Assembly (NCBI GenBank): GCA_949130485.1
Contig: OX422191.1
Span: forward strand, 9,171,446 to 9,235,445
From: Agelas oroides
Taxonomy: Eukaryota > Porifera > Demospongiae > Agelasida > Agelasidae
Length of the DNA stretch: 64,000 nt
Direction: 5' to 3'
Shown: positions 48,765 through 60,105 of the stretch, in pieces
How the letters are laid out: each line of letters begins with the position of its first letter
Position numbering within the stretch: position 1 is the first letter of the stretch
The notes under the pieces: generated by a model
Database searches by the model: none
Seen by the model: the letters and a program-made list of their open reading frames with translations, nothing else
What the model was told of the DNA's origin: nothing
Made by a program: the position numbers and the translations under genes

Positions 48765-51700
48765 TAGTATCCCACTGCAACTCCAAAAATCAACATCAAC
48801 ACCCAGTACCACCAGTAAACCAACGATAATACCGACTACCAGTAAAGCTCGCACCTCTTTCACAATTGAACACAAGTCCGCTATACCTCCAAAACATGCC
48901 ACAAGTCGTGCATTAGGATGGGTCAAAACAGGAAATCCTAAGGCCCTAGAAATGGGCACTTTGAAGCATTCTGAAACAACTCATAAAGCCAGTGCCAAGA
49001 AACACTCTTGTTCCCCTCAAGACAATCAGTCTTCAAAAGAGCTTTCTTTTCCTTCTGGGAAGATAGTTGTGAAACAGCAGCGGCGTTTTGGGAGCAGCCA
49101 TTGTGGCACAAGCACTCTGCTTATCTCAAACCCCCCAGAGATTATGCTGCAGAGCAAACAAGAGACTGCTCAAAGGAAGATAGATGAAGTTATCGCCAAC
49201 AAAACAGGGACTGCCGAAAAGTCCACCAAGTTGTCAACGCATTACAAGTTTCTGATGTCTTGGGAGAACGATTTCTTCAAGGGATCCATGTCAACCAAAG
49301 CTCCTGTTCTGTATGCACTGGACACAATTGCTGACAAGCTAGCCACAAGAAAAGGTGGTTGTTTTTTTTGCATGCTACAATGAACATTTTGACCCCGAAA
49401 ATTTTTAAACCCAAATTATTTCAGTTTTTCAATCTATGGTGTGTGTATATATGTCACCATTTCATGTTAATATTGAAGTGTGTACTTGCCACACTGCAGG
49501 TCCCTGGTTAGAGAAGGCAAAGGTGATTTGGAACCACTGGAAAAAGATATCTCCTGCTCTGCATGAGTTCTATGTTGTAAGTCACACTGTCTTTACTTGT
49601 GTGGTTAATTAGTGTGATATAGTAATGCACTTGTTGCCATAGAGACAAAGAATGTGGTTTCCAAATATCAATTCTGTATCCTACAATCAAACCTCTAACC
49701 AAAGAGGCAGTTGTACAGCTGTCCTTTCACCTTGAGAGAAGTAGCTTCTTCTGTCTTTGCCTGTATTTTGCATACAGCTGCACCAAATGCAGCCCCCCAA
49801 CTCTTGCCTGTATTTTGCATACAGCTACACCAAATGCAGACCCCCAGCTCTTGCCCTCTGGAAGTGAAAACTATCTGTAGCAAAGCTTGATGTGTTCAAG
49901 TCTGCTCAAACCTGCCTGAACCCACATAAACCACTGTTCTATTTAAGGACTAGGGTCCTGTCTTTACCAAAACAAGCCTACCCTCATGACAAGAAAGATA
50001 TTGCAGAGTCACTGCATGTGTACATCTCTCTAGGGCTAGAATGTTTGCATGTGCTGCGGGCCTATTTTTAAATAAAATTTGATAACTCTCATAAATACAT
50101 TCACCCCCTCTTTGAGGAGTCAATAAGTTCATTTCCTATGGCCAGATAACAGGTAGTATACTTCCCGGTTTTGTATCTAGTGTACTTGAAATGCACGTTG
50201 CTTACATGTGGGTTTTTTTCTTTTCTTTTTTTCTGTTTAGAATAAGGCAAAGGAAAATCGAGTGAAGGTAAGGCTGACTTGTTATGGATGCACTCAATCA
50301 CTTTGCATGATTTCAATTCAAGTGCACTATTTCACTACCGTATAGCGGGAAATTTTCGAGGGGTCCAATTTTCGCGGAAGGGGAATCTTCAAAGATTTCG
50401 CTGTCTAATTTTCGCGGATGGCCGTTCCAGAACTGCTCCGCTCACAATACCTGGTTGATTCCGCCTCTTACCGCATGCGCGCGCGGGCTCGAACCGGCCG
50501 AAAACCTTGTGAAAGATCGGCTATACATAGTAGGAGAAATGGCACGCGAGTCGAATATGATCAAGGCTATGGTCCATGGTTATCATGTGTACATGCTGAT
50601 CGATCGAGCAGCATGCAAATCACGATGGCCACGCTCCCTCTTAATCGCACGCGAAAACGGTTTTTATTTTGCGGGTTTAATTTTCGTGGTTTGCCAATCA
50701 ACCGCGAAAACCGCGAAAATTGGACCCCTCGAAAATTTCCCGCTATACGGTATTTCTCCAATGAAAATAGTAATTGGTATATAGTAGCATGGTTAATGAT
50801 ATCGTATTCAATCTTTTGTTGTTTTAGCTTCAAGAGAAGGCTGCAGAGAAGAAACTGAGGAAGGTATGTCCAAATAGTTACTTTGTAAAATCCGAATACT
50901 ATTCCGTCGCGTATTTTGAGCACATCACCGAGTTTGACGCACTATAGTGCTGGGCTAGGCTTCCACTAAGTTTTCACTCGATTTCTCACCGCCATCGTGT
51001 ACTCTATTTAATGCACATGCACTTAACAAATGATGCCTTGTACCAGGAAGGAACAGAGTTTACGGTATGTCAAAGACATTGTCATCACTCCCATGTGGGA
51101 GTTGCACACCATCACTTTCTTAGTGTATTTCTGTATCAAGTAATTGACGAATGGCTCTTCTCTTCCAGCTACAGGCATCACTGTCCAGTTCTCAGAGACC
51201 CCCGGGAGTAGCTGTCCATTCTCGACAAACCAGCCACATTGTGAGTGTTCCTACCATCACAACTCATCCGTTGGTGGTTAGCAAAGCAATAAAGTTGACG
51301 GCAACAGTTCCCTCAACCACTGCTAAATCTAAACTCCCCAGCCAAATATCTCCTCATGTGATGGGTGTGTCCGTCAACCCCAACATGTCTGTGCAAAAGC
51401 CTGCACCTATGATAAAGGACATCAAGTCGGAAGATCTGTGCAGTGCTGTTGACAAAGAGATTGAAACATTGGAGGAGACGCTAGGAACATCTCCCCCAGC
51501 TATTTCATTTTCTCCGAGAAGCGTGTCACTTTCTCCGCTTTCTCCTACGACAACTCGCCTCAAATCTCCAAAAAAGTTGAAACGGCCACCCTCAAAGTCT
51601 AGTCCACCTACTTCCATGTGTACTACGACTACTTCAGGACAAGAAAGTCACCAGAGGTCTGCTGGCACTGAGGCTTCAAAGTGGAAGCTTTCCAGTAGTG

Positions 51701-54700
51701 GCATTTATCTACCTAGTGCCACAGAACTAAGTACTTTTTGTGCTAGCCCTGCCCTCATCTCTCCTCTCTGCCCCATATCTCCTACTTGCACGCAACCCCC
51801 ATCAACAAGTTCTACAGTGTGCGAAGGAGCAGTAGCCGTGACACCCACATCACCCGTTCTCTCTCTCCCTCTCACCCCATTGCTACCTCCCAGGATATCC
51901 AGTGTGCTGAAATGTTTGTCAAGCTCCAACATACAGGTTCCAACCCTCTCACCTCAACCGGTGTCTGATGGAAGAAACAGTATGGCTCTTTCATCTCAGC
52001 AACTCAGCATGAAACCGATTACAAGGAGTACCTCTGTTTCTCCAAAGCAGAAGAGAAGTGCAAAAAGCAACTCTGAAACAAAAAGTGGAGCTGTCTCTCT
52101 AACTGGCAGTGCTCAAAAGGCCAAGAAACCTACTTCATCATCTAGTCTCACAAGCAATGATCCCTTTTTGCAGAATCTTTTAGCCACCGTTTGCTTGCAA
52201 AATCAACCATACTTTAAGCATTCACAGACACTACCAAACATATCTACTGATGTAGCAAGTAGTGCTACCCCTTCTAAAGAACCAGCATTGTCATCTTCTG
52301 GTTCCACAACTGACTCACACAAGCAGACATTACGTGTGTCACTGCAATCACAACCAACTTCCCAACCCGTGTCGCATCTAACATCTCGGTCTTCTTCTTT
52401 ATCAACTTCATCCATAGGTAGCACTGTGGCTAACCCTACACAGCTCACAACTATAAACACAGTTCAAACAATCCCCCACTCCACCATTACTGCTCTGCTC
52501 AGCACTAGTACTAGTACCACTGTACCCCAGACTACCACCATCATACCTGGGGTGTGTCAGACTCACCCAGCCTCTTCTGGTCTGGATGTAACCCCCAAGA
52601 CTCAGTCTAGCAGCAGTGGTGTCTCAGCTGCCGCAGTCTCTACTTTTAGCCTACCCCTTCCATCAACCATTGCACCAGCTTCAACTGCTGCTCCAATAAA
52701 CCGTCATTCAATTACAGCTGTTCCATCCATTGCTCCTATACCTACCAGTGCATCCACTTTAACAATGACAGAGAGGCAGTCGAACACCGATGGGACTTGT
52801 GCCGTGGTCGTTCCTTTGCCCATGTTCAGTCTTCCTATACCACTGCCAACCTCCACGACTGGTTCTACAGCCAATACAACCACACCGCAATCGATTGCAG
52901 GTAACACTACAAGCACCACTTCTGCAATTATCCCTTCCTCCACCATTACCTCCTCATCAGCTTCAGCTACGCCAAACCTGGGATTACAAGCACGTAAACT
53001 TGACAGCCATACAGCTGAGGCTGCAACACTTCCGTTGATTAATACTACTGAGGCTAAACCAGTTTCTGTACATAACCCTATATCCACTGTATCACCTTCA
53101 GCTTTGGAGTTAAGTGTACACAACCCTAGCATGCAGGACACACGTGCTGGAAAAGCTACACCATATATACCCAGCTTCCTTCAGCATGCCTCAGCCACTG
53201 TGCCAACTTCAATTAAGTCTGGCCTTCAGTTGGACCATGAGGCACAGACTATTCATGTTGGCAATGCTACAATGCCTACTCTCAGCTTCCTTGCATCTTC
53301 CTCAAATACCACTTCTATGTCAGATGAATGTGTACCTAAGCCTGAAGCACAGAACCTGCATGGCGGTGATACTGCTTCCAGCTCTCTACAATCCTCTTCA
53401 GCCATTGCATCTTCTGCAGCTATGTCACACCTGCAGCCAAATGTAGCGAAGCCTGAAACACGCAACATGCATAGTGATAATACTGCTTCATCAGCCATTG
53501 CATTGGCTCCAGCCACATCAGCAAGTACAGCTAAGCCTGGGGCACAGGATGCTCATATCCAGAATACTGCAATGCCTCTCCCCAATACCCTTGAGCCTAC
53601 TGCAACCAATGCACTTGGTCCAGCTGTAAAAAAGAAGAAACATGCTCGGACAACCATCTCAAAAGCAGAGCGCTTATCCAAGCACGGTACCAAAATCAGT
53701 CTACCTCACAAACCGCCCTCATTTATGCTCCCTATATTCCCTTCTGAATCACCGAGTGCACACATTCCACCGTCACTGTTAGCAGCCTCCAGTTCAAGAG
53801 CTCAGCCTAAGTCTTCCCATACAAGCAAGTTGAAGGGTGGTTCTTGCCCACCAAAGACGACTGAAACAGCAACGTCTTTTCATACACAGAACCCGTTTTC
53901 TTCACTCAGTGGTCCAAGTTTTCAGTCCAAATTCTTACCATCAAATTTCCCCTCAGTGGCTGTAGCACATCAACAACAACAACAAAAACAACAATGGAAA
54001 TGTTATTCTCTGATGTCTTCTAGAGGGTCATTGACGTTTCCAAGCCTTGGTCCGGAGATTACACCGTCGTCCCCTCCTGATTTACCACATACCTTTTCCA
54101 GGGATTCCCAAATGGAGCAACATACGCAGCAGCAAAACCTCGCTAATCCATTCCAGTCTACCTCTGCATCAGGTAATCAGAACCGACCCCTCACACTCCA
54201 CATTGCAAGCACTTCTGCAAATGTTCAAGACTTACCTAGCGATTCACAGTTACATCAACAGCCCTCAAGTTCCTCTACTTCTCCATCTCTCAGTTCCCCA
54301 AGTCCTACTACTACTCTCCCATCTTCAAAAGCTGCTAAAGAAAGAAATCCAGGCTCATCTAAGTCTCCACTTTACATAGCTTCACCTAGTTTACTGAGGG
54401 AGTTTCCTGAAATTGAAGCAGTGTCCAAACTACATTCTAGAGCTCTGGGTGCAAGTGCTATGGGTGCACAATATGGAACAGCACACACGGGCCCTTTTCC
54501 CGCGCCTAAATATGAATTTAAACCATTTTTGTGCCCAGAATTATCCAATCTTCCAAGTTTTACATCTCTAGGCTTACCATCTGCCTCACCCAGACTCAAG
54601 ACAGAGGCACTCGACATTGACAACAAAGGTACCATACAGTTCTATTCTGATACACCCACCTCTGTGACTGGCAATGGAGAGAGCACACCTAACCATTCTG

Positions 54701-55710
54701 CTGTTGCTTTTAGCGGCCCACAGATTGGCACTACTAGCACAAGTCAGCCTGTAATAGATTCTTCTTTATTTACACCTCATAGCAACCGTGCAGCGTCAAT
54801 TGCAAACACTTTCTTTCCAGGGCCTGAGGATCTCACCACGACAAGAGCCCCTTCACAAAGGTCAAAAGACTCCCAAATATCAACCACACCCGCACTGTCT
54901 TCATTTTCTACTGCAGCTGCTGGTCCTTCAAAAGACTCCCCAAGCATTGTTACTGCTAGCGTATCTGCAGATTCGAAAACAGCCTCTGCTGACAGCAATG
55001 ACTGGAGGTTGAAACTACTGCAGAAATTACAAGACAGACTGAAGCAACAGGACAAAGGACAAATGGAATTGAAAAGCGAACCAAGGGCTGATAAGCAGTT
55101 GACAGGAAAACTCACATCTACTAAAGGCAAAAAACCTACACAGACAAAGAAATGGCAAAGACATAGCACCAGTAGTATTAGTGGACTCTTCACCCCCCCA
55201 CTAACACCACTTAGTTCCTCCCTCTCTGGCAATTTTTCACCGCCACCCTCAAGACCTCGTCCGATGATGGTTACACCTGAACAACCCTGCAAGGATTTCT
55301 TACTTCAGGAGAACAGGCCACAAGGCTCACTACAAACCCCATCCAGTGAAACTGGTGAAGTTAATCCTACACTGGAGATTAACCCTCCTATTGGGGATTT
55401 TAGTCGCTGGGAACTAGAACGCCTCTATGTGTATAATCTAGCTGTTCTTGAGCATCAGTGGAAGTACACAAAAATGCTTGAGAAGAAGCTGCTCAAAATG
55501 GAGCAGGAATCAGTAAGCAAAAAGCCGAGTAAGCTTGAAGTGTATCAACGATTTCTTGAGTTTGTTGTAGAGCCAGCTCATTTTCCTGACGCTCCCGCAG
55601 TAAACTTTCCCGAACTCAGTTCAGAAGAAATCGAGTTACAAGGAACTTTTGATAAGCCAATCCTAGATAAAAACCATGATTTTTATGCGTCCTTTTCTGG
55701 AGGTATGTAA
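42954..55710 (+). CDS. Very large Ser/Thr/Pro-rich nuclear-type protein, unknown family
   Basis: Nine exons: 42954-43256, 43653-43845, 44121-44322, 48768-49354, 49500-49576, 50241-50267, 50828-50863, 51047-51064 and 51169-55710. All phases agree, including across the 4.4-kb intron that holds another gene, giving 1,994 residues. N-terminus acidic, then basic NLS-like patches (PPKRRRGQP, PPKRRKLLRD). Middle exons have a compact helical region (YKFLMSWENDFFKG, GPWLEKAKVIWNHWKKISP, then NKAKENRVKLQEKAAEKKLRK). A ~1,300-residue Ser/Thr/Ala/Pro tract with a short poly-Gln follows. The C-terminus is again ordered (FSRWELERLYVYNLAVLEHQ, KMLEKKLLKMEQE). I recognise no named family; a chromatin or transcription scaffold is a guess. 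The last exon may instead end at 55702 (GAG|GTATGT) and splice to 55815, adding GRVRMEAGHIVQLP. Splitting into two genes near 44.3 kb is possible but phase continuity argues against it. Confidence 0.72.
43319..43437. repeat. (TG)n microsatellite
   Basis: About 58 TG units with two interruptions, in the first intron of the large gene. Confidence 0.97.
43517..43572. mobile_element. Worn TAGYCT foldback, ~56 bp
   Basis: AGCTTGTTCCCAGAAAACTG pairs loosely with CAGTGTTCTGGGAATGAGACT. In intron 1 of the large gene. Confidence 0.5.
43888..44118. repeat. Homopyrimidine 11-bp minisatellite filling an intron
   Basis: Units of TTCCCTCCCCC and TTCCTTCCCCC run without a purine for over 220 bases, nearly the whole intron between exons 2 and 3 of the large gene, up to its acceptor. 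Such tracts can form triplex DNA. Confidence 0.95.
44323..45091. other. Intron of the large gene, no element recognised
   Basis: A TTATGATATTCATAAGTCC-type sequence is duplicated near 44396 and 44580, about 190 bp apart. Confidence 0.5.
45092..47234 (-). CDS. Secreted Cys-rich protein, cystine-knot-like, nested gene
   Basis: Four exons: 47187-47234, 45989-46842, 45441-45728 and 45092-45134, joining in frame to 410 residues. Exon 1 is a signal peptide (MFTAALLLCMLAATSV). A variable pro-region (~17-95) with an acidic turn and IRPIPIIRPIPR precedes a Cys-rich domain (~98-185; CENGPIRVIHTVPGEF, RRRCVLVFKL, DHLSCRCKDC) whose closing C-x-C recalls PDGF/VEGF cystine knots, though the RCxGCC signature is absent. 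A C-x-C-rich stretch (DRCRCECPPRSPC, NTCKCECPKGSK) resembles the VEGF-C/BR3P tail. Three C-terminal repeats follow with pattern WCx4C...C...CxCPxC, the last ending KKCFCPGH. It lies within the large intron of the plus-strand gene. Growth factor, matrix protein or antimicrobial are all possible. Confidence 0.75.
47460..48289. other. Intron region with a ~290-bp tandem duplication
   Basis: The stretches 47545-47695 and 47835-47985 share AAACATATTTAGCA, GACACTGAAGCCAGAAGA and their order. A 174-residue minus-strand frame over 47831-48355 has no recognised domain and runs into a foldback element; not called as a gene. Confidence 0.55.
48299..48407. mobile_element. TAGYCT foldback, 109 bp, with 9-bp TSD
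   Basis: Ends TAGTCTCGGTCCCAGACC and GGTCTGGGGATGAGACTA. TSD AGATGCCTT at 48290-48298 and 48408-48416. The centre is not palindromic (GCTTTCAATTTTCCC). Confidence 0.9.
48722..48760. repeat. (AC)n microsatellite at a splice acceptor
   Basis: Ends 7 nt before the acceptor of exon 4 of the large gene; a plus-strand reading frame continues through it as Thr-His repeats. Confidence 0.9.
50336..50752. mobile_element. MITE of 417 bp, TIR TACCGTATAGCGGG
   Basis: Terminal repeats of at least 42 bp are perfect (TACCGTATAGCGGGAAATTT... and complement) and followed by further TTTTCGCGG repeats. The outer TA on each side may be the target duplication of a Tc1/mariner-type element. It lies in the intron between the 27- and 36-nt microexons. 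No transposase. Confidence 0.88.
50885..50975. repeat. Fragment related to the 15.9-kb MITE
   Basis: ATTCCGTCGCGTATTTTGA and what follows resemble the inner arm of the 259-bp MITE; the opposite arm is missing. Confidence 0.4.
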
Positions 55711-56055
55711 TGATAGTGGGATTTGTGTGTCATGCACCACATGTATAATGATTTGTTTTGCCATTGTACATTCTCCATCTGATTCTGAAGTGTCTAGTGT
55801 CAATAGTTTTTAGGAAGGGTTCGAATGGAAGCAGGCCACATAGTACAGCTGCCATAATAATGCTGATTGAGTTAATGGAGAGTTCACATGCTTGACTTAG
55901 ATTTTCAGTTTTCATGCATGCACTTCATTGAGTTAACCCCATAATTATATGTTTTAGAGTCTTTTTGAATGGTTTTGAAAAGAAGAGCTTGGGCAATTCA
56001 AATGGCAAAATCAATAGCAAAACAAGAAAATCAATACATACATTATACTTACACA
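55711..56055. other. 3' intergenic between convergent genes
   Basis: A possible last exon of the large gene at 55815-55857 (acceptor TTTTTAG, phase-matched, ends in TAA). Nothing else recognised. Confidence 0.4.
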
Positions 56056-59000
56056 TTAAGATCTTAACATGCATACACTAAATGTGTAACTTGAAGGAGC
56101 CACGCTAGAACTGTAAGTATAGACAGAAATTCGCTTTCTTGGTTCTTCATCATCACTTCCTGTTGCCTCAGCAGCTGTGTTTTCTTGTGTAGTTTGCAGC
56201 ACTGGTTCATACTCTCCTGGGTTTATCAGCCGGTCTGGCAGAGAGTCAGTATCAGACTCCATTTCTCTTTCACCATCTCTGATTTGTATTATGCATATTT
56301 TAAAAACAGTGCACTTCCTTTTAAGGTATTGAGCAATGCCAGTCACATTTGCTAGCTGAAAAACAAAGATCCCAACAAATGTTGCAAATGCTATAGAGAC
56401 CGAGGTATACCCAACTGCAAGCTGGCTTCCTTGTGAGTCATTGACATAGGAGGTGGCAGCAGCTAAAATGGTCAGGTTCAGAGCAAACGAACCTTCCAGG
56501 GCATCTAGACACCAGTTCTTGTAAACCCCACCACTGACCCATGCCCACATTTGAACCCCTCCAGTTCCCACTAGGATTGCTAGCAGGTTGATGCTGGTAT
56601 CTCCCTGAGGATTGAATTCAAACACAAATACTAGAAGAAGAACAAAGCGAAGCATAAGCAGCAGTCCAGGCCAGTAGCGATGCTTTGCTTTGTAGGGAGC
56701 TTGGTATGAGTCCATGAAAGGTTTTATCCTGGCACTGTTGACCCATGAGAAGAGCCTTAGGTGTGATATGGAATGCAGCCACTGACCAAAGAGAAGCAAG
56801 AGAGTGTAAGGAAGAAAGAGGAAGAGGAAGACAAGCACTGCCACTATAAAGAGTGGAATATGTTTGCCCTCCAGATAGTCAATGTTGGCATCATACAGCC
56901 ACACGCTTCTGTTGTTTGTTGGATATTCAAGGTAGGTGATATAAAAAGCAGTGATCAATGTGCAAAGAATCTTTGCATATGAGAGGAGTATAAGTGTTGC
57001 CAAAACAGAAACAGGGTTGTTACCAAGCATGTTCGCAAATCTGCGTGAGAAATGGCTAGCAAAAATGATGAGTCCTACTAGCACCCAAATATATACTGGA
57101 AACACAAACTGCAGCCATGTTTTGCTGTAAGCATCCAATCCATCGTAGAAGCATGTCTCAATTCCAAAGTCAAGGTTTAGCCAAGCAATGAAGACTGAGA
57201 AAGCATCAGTAGATTCCACTGGTAGAAAGACGGTACGATTGACTCCAACAATATTGACATAAAACATTAGGCCACTAAGTGTTCCTGTTGCCACTGTCAG
57301 TTTGCAGACAAGGAGCAAGAAGACCAGTGCTACTCCCATCACTGCAAAAGGAATGAGCAAGACAAGATGGCTGTTGGTACACTGCTTGCATTGAGAAGTG
57401 CCTAGTACCAGACTGTAACCTTCTTTGCAAGCTCCACACAAAAGGCTTGATCTGTTATAAGCACACTGAATGTCGGTGTTGTTGAGAGAAAAGTTGACTG
57501 TTTGAGATACACAATAGTCCAAAGGGCAGTGTGGGTGGAGAATAAGTCCATGAGACTGATCATTATACCCAACCCAGAATTGCTGGTTTGAATAACGTGT
57601 TATTTGTCCTAATCCATTAGTGATATTGCAGTTGTTTGTATACTTTGCAAGTCTTTGCTCACAGACACATGATCTTGCTGACTTAGAGATGTCAAATCCA
57701 GGTGGGCAGTTTGGATGTATATTCAAACGGAATACCAATTTATCACTGAAAGTTGAGCATGGACCATCTGCATACAAACCTATATGCACTTCTTTCTCAT
57801 GATAAGTGGGAGACAGGGAAAACACAGTATAGTTAAATGTAGTGCAAATGTTATTCGTTTGTTGGATATACTGAAAACCTTGAAGGTTGCCCGTGGTTAT
57901 ATAACATCTGACTCCAGAAGGAACTGCTCCCTTTCTCTGGCCAAAAGCACCAACTGATACATAAAATGTTTCACCTGAATATACTTTACGTACAATCGAT
58001 GACTCGTTATATTCTGGAATGTTGTTTTCACATTGACGTATGAGAAATGGGAGAGAGGAAATGTTTGAGTTTGTGTTGTCATCACCGATGTGGACTAACA
58101 TGTCAAACACTTCACCAGAGCTGTATGAGTCCAGGCCAATGAGTGTGCAGTTATCTACTGCACCACCATATAACACACTTCCTGCATCAGCAGAGTTGTT
58201 TTTGAAAACAAGTTGGACATCAATACCATTGGACAGATTCTGGCCAGGGAGTTGAAAGAAACAGTTACCTTTTCTTGTACATATGTTTGCTTGAGTGCAG
58301 TAAATGAAGGGGTTAGGCTGATCATTGACAAAGATGGCTCCTCCAAGTTTTGCATGATTATTCTCCCACAGCACAGTTGTGTCAGGCAAAATGGAGAAAG
58401 TGGAGTTATTGAGATAAATTGCACCACCACCGTCATCTGCTGAGTTGTTAATGAAGTTGCTGCTTTTGTTAAAACAAAGTGAAGCATTAACCACCGTGTA
58501 GATTGCACCACCATAAACATCTGCTGAGTTGTTGGTGAAATTGTTGGTACCAGTGAAGCTAACTCCAGTATTTTTATTCGCATAGATTGCACCACCAGCA
58601 CCACTATCATAATAGTGTGCTGAGTTGTTAATAAAGTGGCTGGTTCCATTGAAGCCGAGTACAGTATTGTCCGATGTGTAGATTGCACCACCATTGCCTG
58701 CTGAGTTGTTGGTAAAGTTGTTGGCTCCAATGAAGTGAACTACAGTATAGTTATACACGTAGATTGCACCACCAGTACCACCACCACGAGAGTGTGCTAA
58801 ATTGTCAATGAAGTGGCTGGTTCCATTGAAGCTAAGTACAGTGTTGTGTGATGTGGAGATTGCACCACCATTGCCTGCTGCTGAGTTGCTGGTGAAATTG
58901 CTGGTTCCATTGAAGTGAAGTGTAGTATTGCCAGATGTGTATATCGCACCACCATAACCTGCTGAGTTGTTGATGAAGTTGCTGGTTCCATTGAAGTTAA

Positions 59001-60105
59001 CTACAGTATTGTCTAATGTGTAGATGGCACCACCAGAGCCTGCTGAGTTGTTGGTGAAGCTGCTGGTTCCATTGAAGCTAAGTACAGTGTTGTCTGATGT
59101 GTATATTGCACCACCATAACCTGCTGAGTTGTTGATGAAGTCGTTGGTTCCACTGAAGTTAAGTACAGTATTCTCTGATGCATAGATTGCACCACCACCA
59201 TAATAGCCTGCTATGTTGTTTATGAAGTTGCTGGCTCCATTGAAGTTAAGTACAGTATTGTCTGACGTGCTGATTGCACCACCACCATCATTGTGTGCCA
59301 AGTTATTGATGAAGTTGCTGGCTCCATTAAACTTAAATACAGTATTGTCTGATGTGTAGATGGCACCACCAGAGCCTGCTGAGTTGTTGGTGAAGTTGCT
59401 GGCTCCATTGAAGCTAAGTACAGTGTTGTGTGATGTGTAAATCGCACCACCATAACCTGCTGAGTTGTTGATGAAATTGTTGATTCCATTGAAGCTAAGT
59501 ACAGTATTTATAGCAGCAATGCCACCTCCTCCTGCACATGTCTGACAGTGATTATGTGTGAAGTCATTGTTCCCTGCCAGAGTAATGTTGGTATTGTCTA
59601 CTACAAGTGCAGTGCCAAGGTTACCATGGAAAGAACAGTTGACTAATTCAGCATGTTCTATTGATTCAAACAGCAGTGCATACTTGCTAGCTGGAGGAAC
59701 AACAGAGTCCCTACCACAGAAGGTAAACATCAAAGAATGTATTTTGAACTCCACCATACTTGTGAAGCTGAGGCCAACTGACCCATTGCAAGCAATTTTT
59801 GCCATGTTATCCGAAGAAGACTCTCCACACATGGTCAACCTGGTTACCTTGGCAACTATGATATTTGTATCAAGAGTATGGTCACCTGGCAAGAACACCA
59901 TAGTGGTGTTAGAGGTAAAATACCGTTTAGCTTCTTGTGCATACTCAGTGAGTGTGGCACAGTAGTTTGAATTGTGAGGGCAACTTGATGAACATGGGGT
60001 GGTAGCGGGTGTTACACAGTACACATTCTCAGCAGAGCAGTAGGAGAGGGTATTAATGAGCAGTGCTGCCACAAGAACAAGGAATGGTGTGGACTGAGCC
60101 ATCAT
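56056..60105 (-). CDS. Large membrane protein: Pmp-like GGAIY repeats plus 8-9 TM segments
   Basis: One exon, 1,349 residues. A signal peptide (1-25; PFLVLVAALLINTLSYCSA) is followed by a Cys-containing N-terminal domain and about fifteen tandem ~24-residue repeats of the form NFxNNSAGYGGAIYTSxNTV. GGAIY/FxNN repeats are typical of Chlamydia polymorphic outer membrane proteins and right-handed beta-helices. After a linker comes a Cys cluster (SSLLCGACKEGYSLVLGT then CKQC) and a hydrophobic C-terminal half with 8-9 helices (LVLLIPFAVMGVALVFLLLV, LPYTLLLLFGQWL, YWPGLLLMLRF, FATFVGIFVFQLANV), then a charged tail. Many N-glycosylation sites (NNS). Topology: beta-helix outside, tail inside. Function unknown; adhesion or recognition is inferred. 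A second copy starts at about 62.4 kb in tandem. Confidence 0.9.
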   Translation of the reverse strand: MMAQSTPFLVLVAALLINTLSYCSAENVYCVTPATTPCSSSCPHNSNYCATLTEYAQEAKRYFTSNTTMVFLPGDHTLDTNIIVAKVTRLTMCGESSSDNMAKIACNGSVGLSFTSMVEFKIHSLMFTFCGRDSVVPPASKYALLFESIEHAELVNCSFHGNLGTALVVDNTNITLAGNNDFTHNHCQTCAGGGGIAAINTVLSFNGINNFINNSAGYGGAIYTSHNTVLSFNGASNFTNNSAGSGGAIYTSDNTVFKFNGASNFINNLAHNDGGGAISTSDNTVLNFNGASNFINNIAGYYGGGAIYASENTVLNFSGTNDFINNSAGYGGAIYTSDNTVLSFNGTSSFTNNSAGSGGAIYTLDNTVVNFNGTSNFINNSAGYGGAIYTSGNTTLHFNGTSNFTSNSAAGNGGAISTSHNTVLSFNGTSHFIDNLAHSRGGGTGGAIYVYNYTVVHFIGANNFTNNSAGNGGAIYTSDNTVLGFNGTSHFINNSAHYYDSGAGGAIYANKNTGVSFTGTNNFTNNSADVYGGAIYTVVNASLCFNKSSNFINNSADDGGGAIYLNNSTFSILPDTTVLWENNHAKLGGAIFVNDQPNPFIYCTQANICTRKGNCFFQLPGQNLSNGIDVQLVFKNNSADAGSVLYGGAVDNCTLIGLDSYSSGEVFDMLVHIGDDNTNSNISSLPFLIRQCENNIPEYNESSIVRKVYSGETFYVSVGAFGQRKGAVPSGVRCYITTGNLQGFQYIQQTNNICTTFNYTVFSLSPTYHEKEVHIGLYADGPCSTFSDKLVFRLNIHPNCPPGFDISKSARSCVCEQRLAKYTNNCNITNGLGQITRYSNQQFWVGYNDQSHGLILHPHCPLDYCVSQTVNFSLNNTDIQCAYNRSSLLCGACKEGYSLVLGTSQCKQCTNSHLVLLIPFAVMGVALVFLLLVCKLTVATGTLSGLMFYVNIVGVNRTVFLPVESTDAFSVFIAWLNLDFGIETCFYDGLDAYSKTWLQFVFPVYIWVLVGLIIFASHFSRRFANMLGNNPVSVLATLILLSYAKILCTLITAFYITYLEYPTNNRSVWLYDANIDYLEGKHIPLFIVAVLVFLFLFLPYTLLLLFGQWLHSISHLRLFSWVNSARIKPFMDSYQAPYKAKHRYWPGLLLMLRFVLLLVFVFEFNPQGDTSINLLAILVGTGGVQMWAWVSGGVYKNWCLDALEGSFALNLTILAAATSYVNDSQGSQLAVGYTSVSIAFATFVGIFVFQLANVTGIAQYLKRKCTVFKICIIQIRDGEREMESDTDSLPDRLINPGEYEPVLQTTQENTAAEATGSDDEEPRKRISVYTYSSSVAPSSYTFSVCMLRS
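58380..59520. repeat. 72-bp coding tandem repeat (GGAIY units)
   Basis: Units share GTTGTTGGTGAAGTTGCTGG and GATTGCACCACCA with few changes, while others carry 9-12-bp insertions (AHYYDSGAG, AHSRGGGTG). DNA-level similarity suggests recent unequal exchange. Opposite-phase frames rich in TTQQ are shadows. Confidence 0.88.

Noticed and set aside
56056-60105. Bacterial contamination or direct transfer of a chlamydial pmp gene
   Set aside because: The GGAIY repeats are followed by a large multi-pass membrane domain without autotransporter barrel; base use matches the neighbours and a paralogue follows in tandem amid eukaryotic genes. Ancient transfer of the repeat cannot be judged here.
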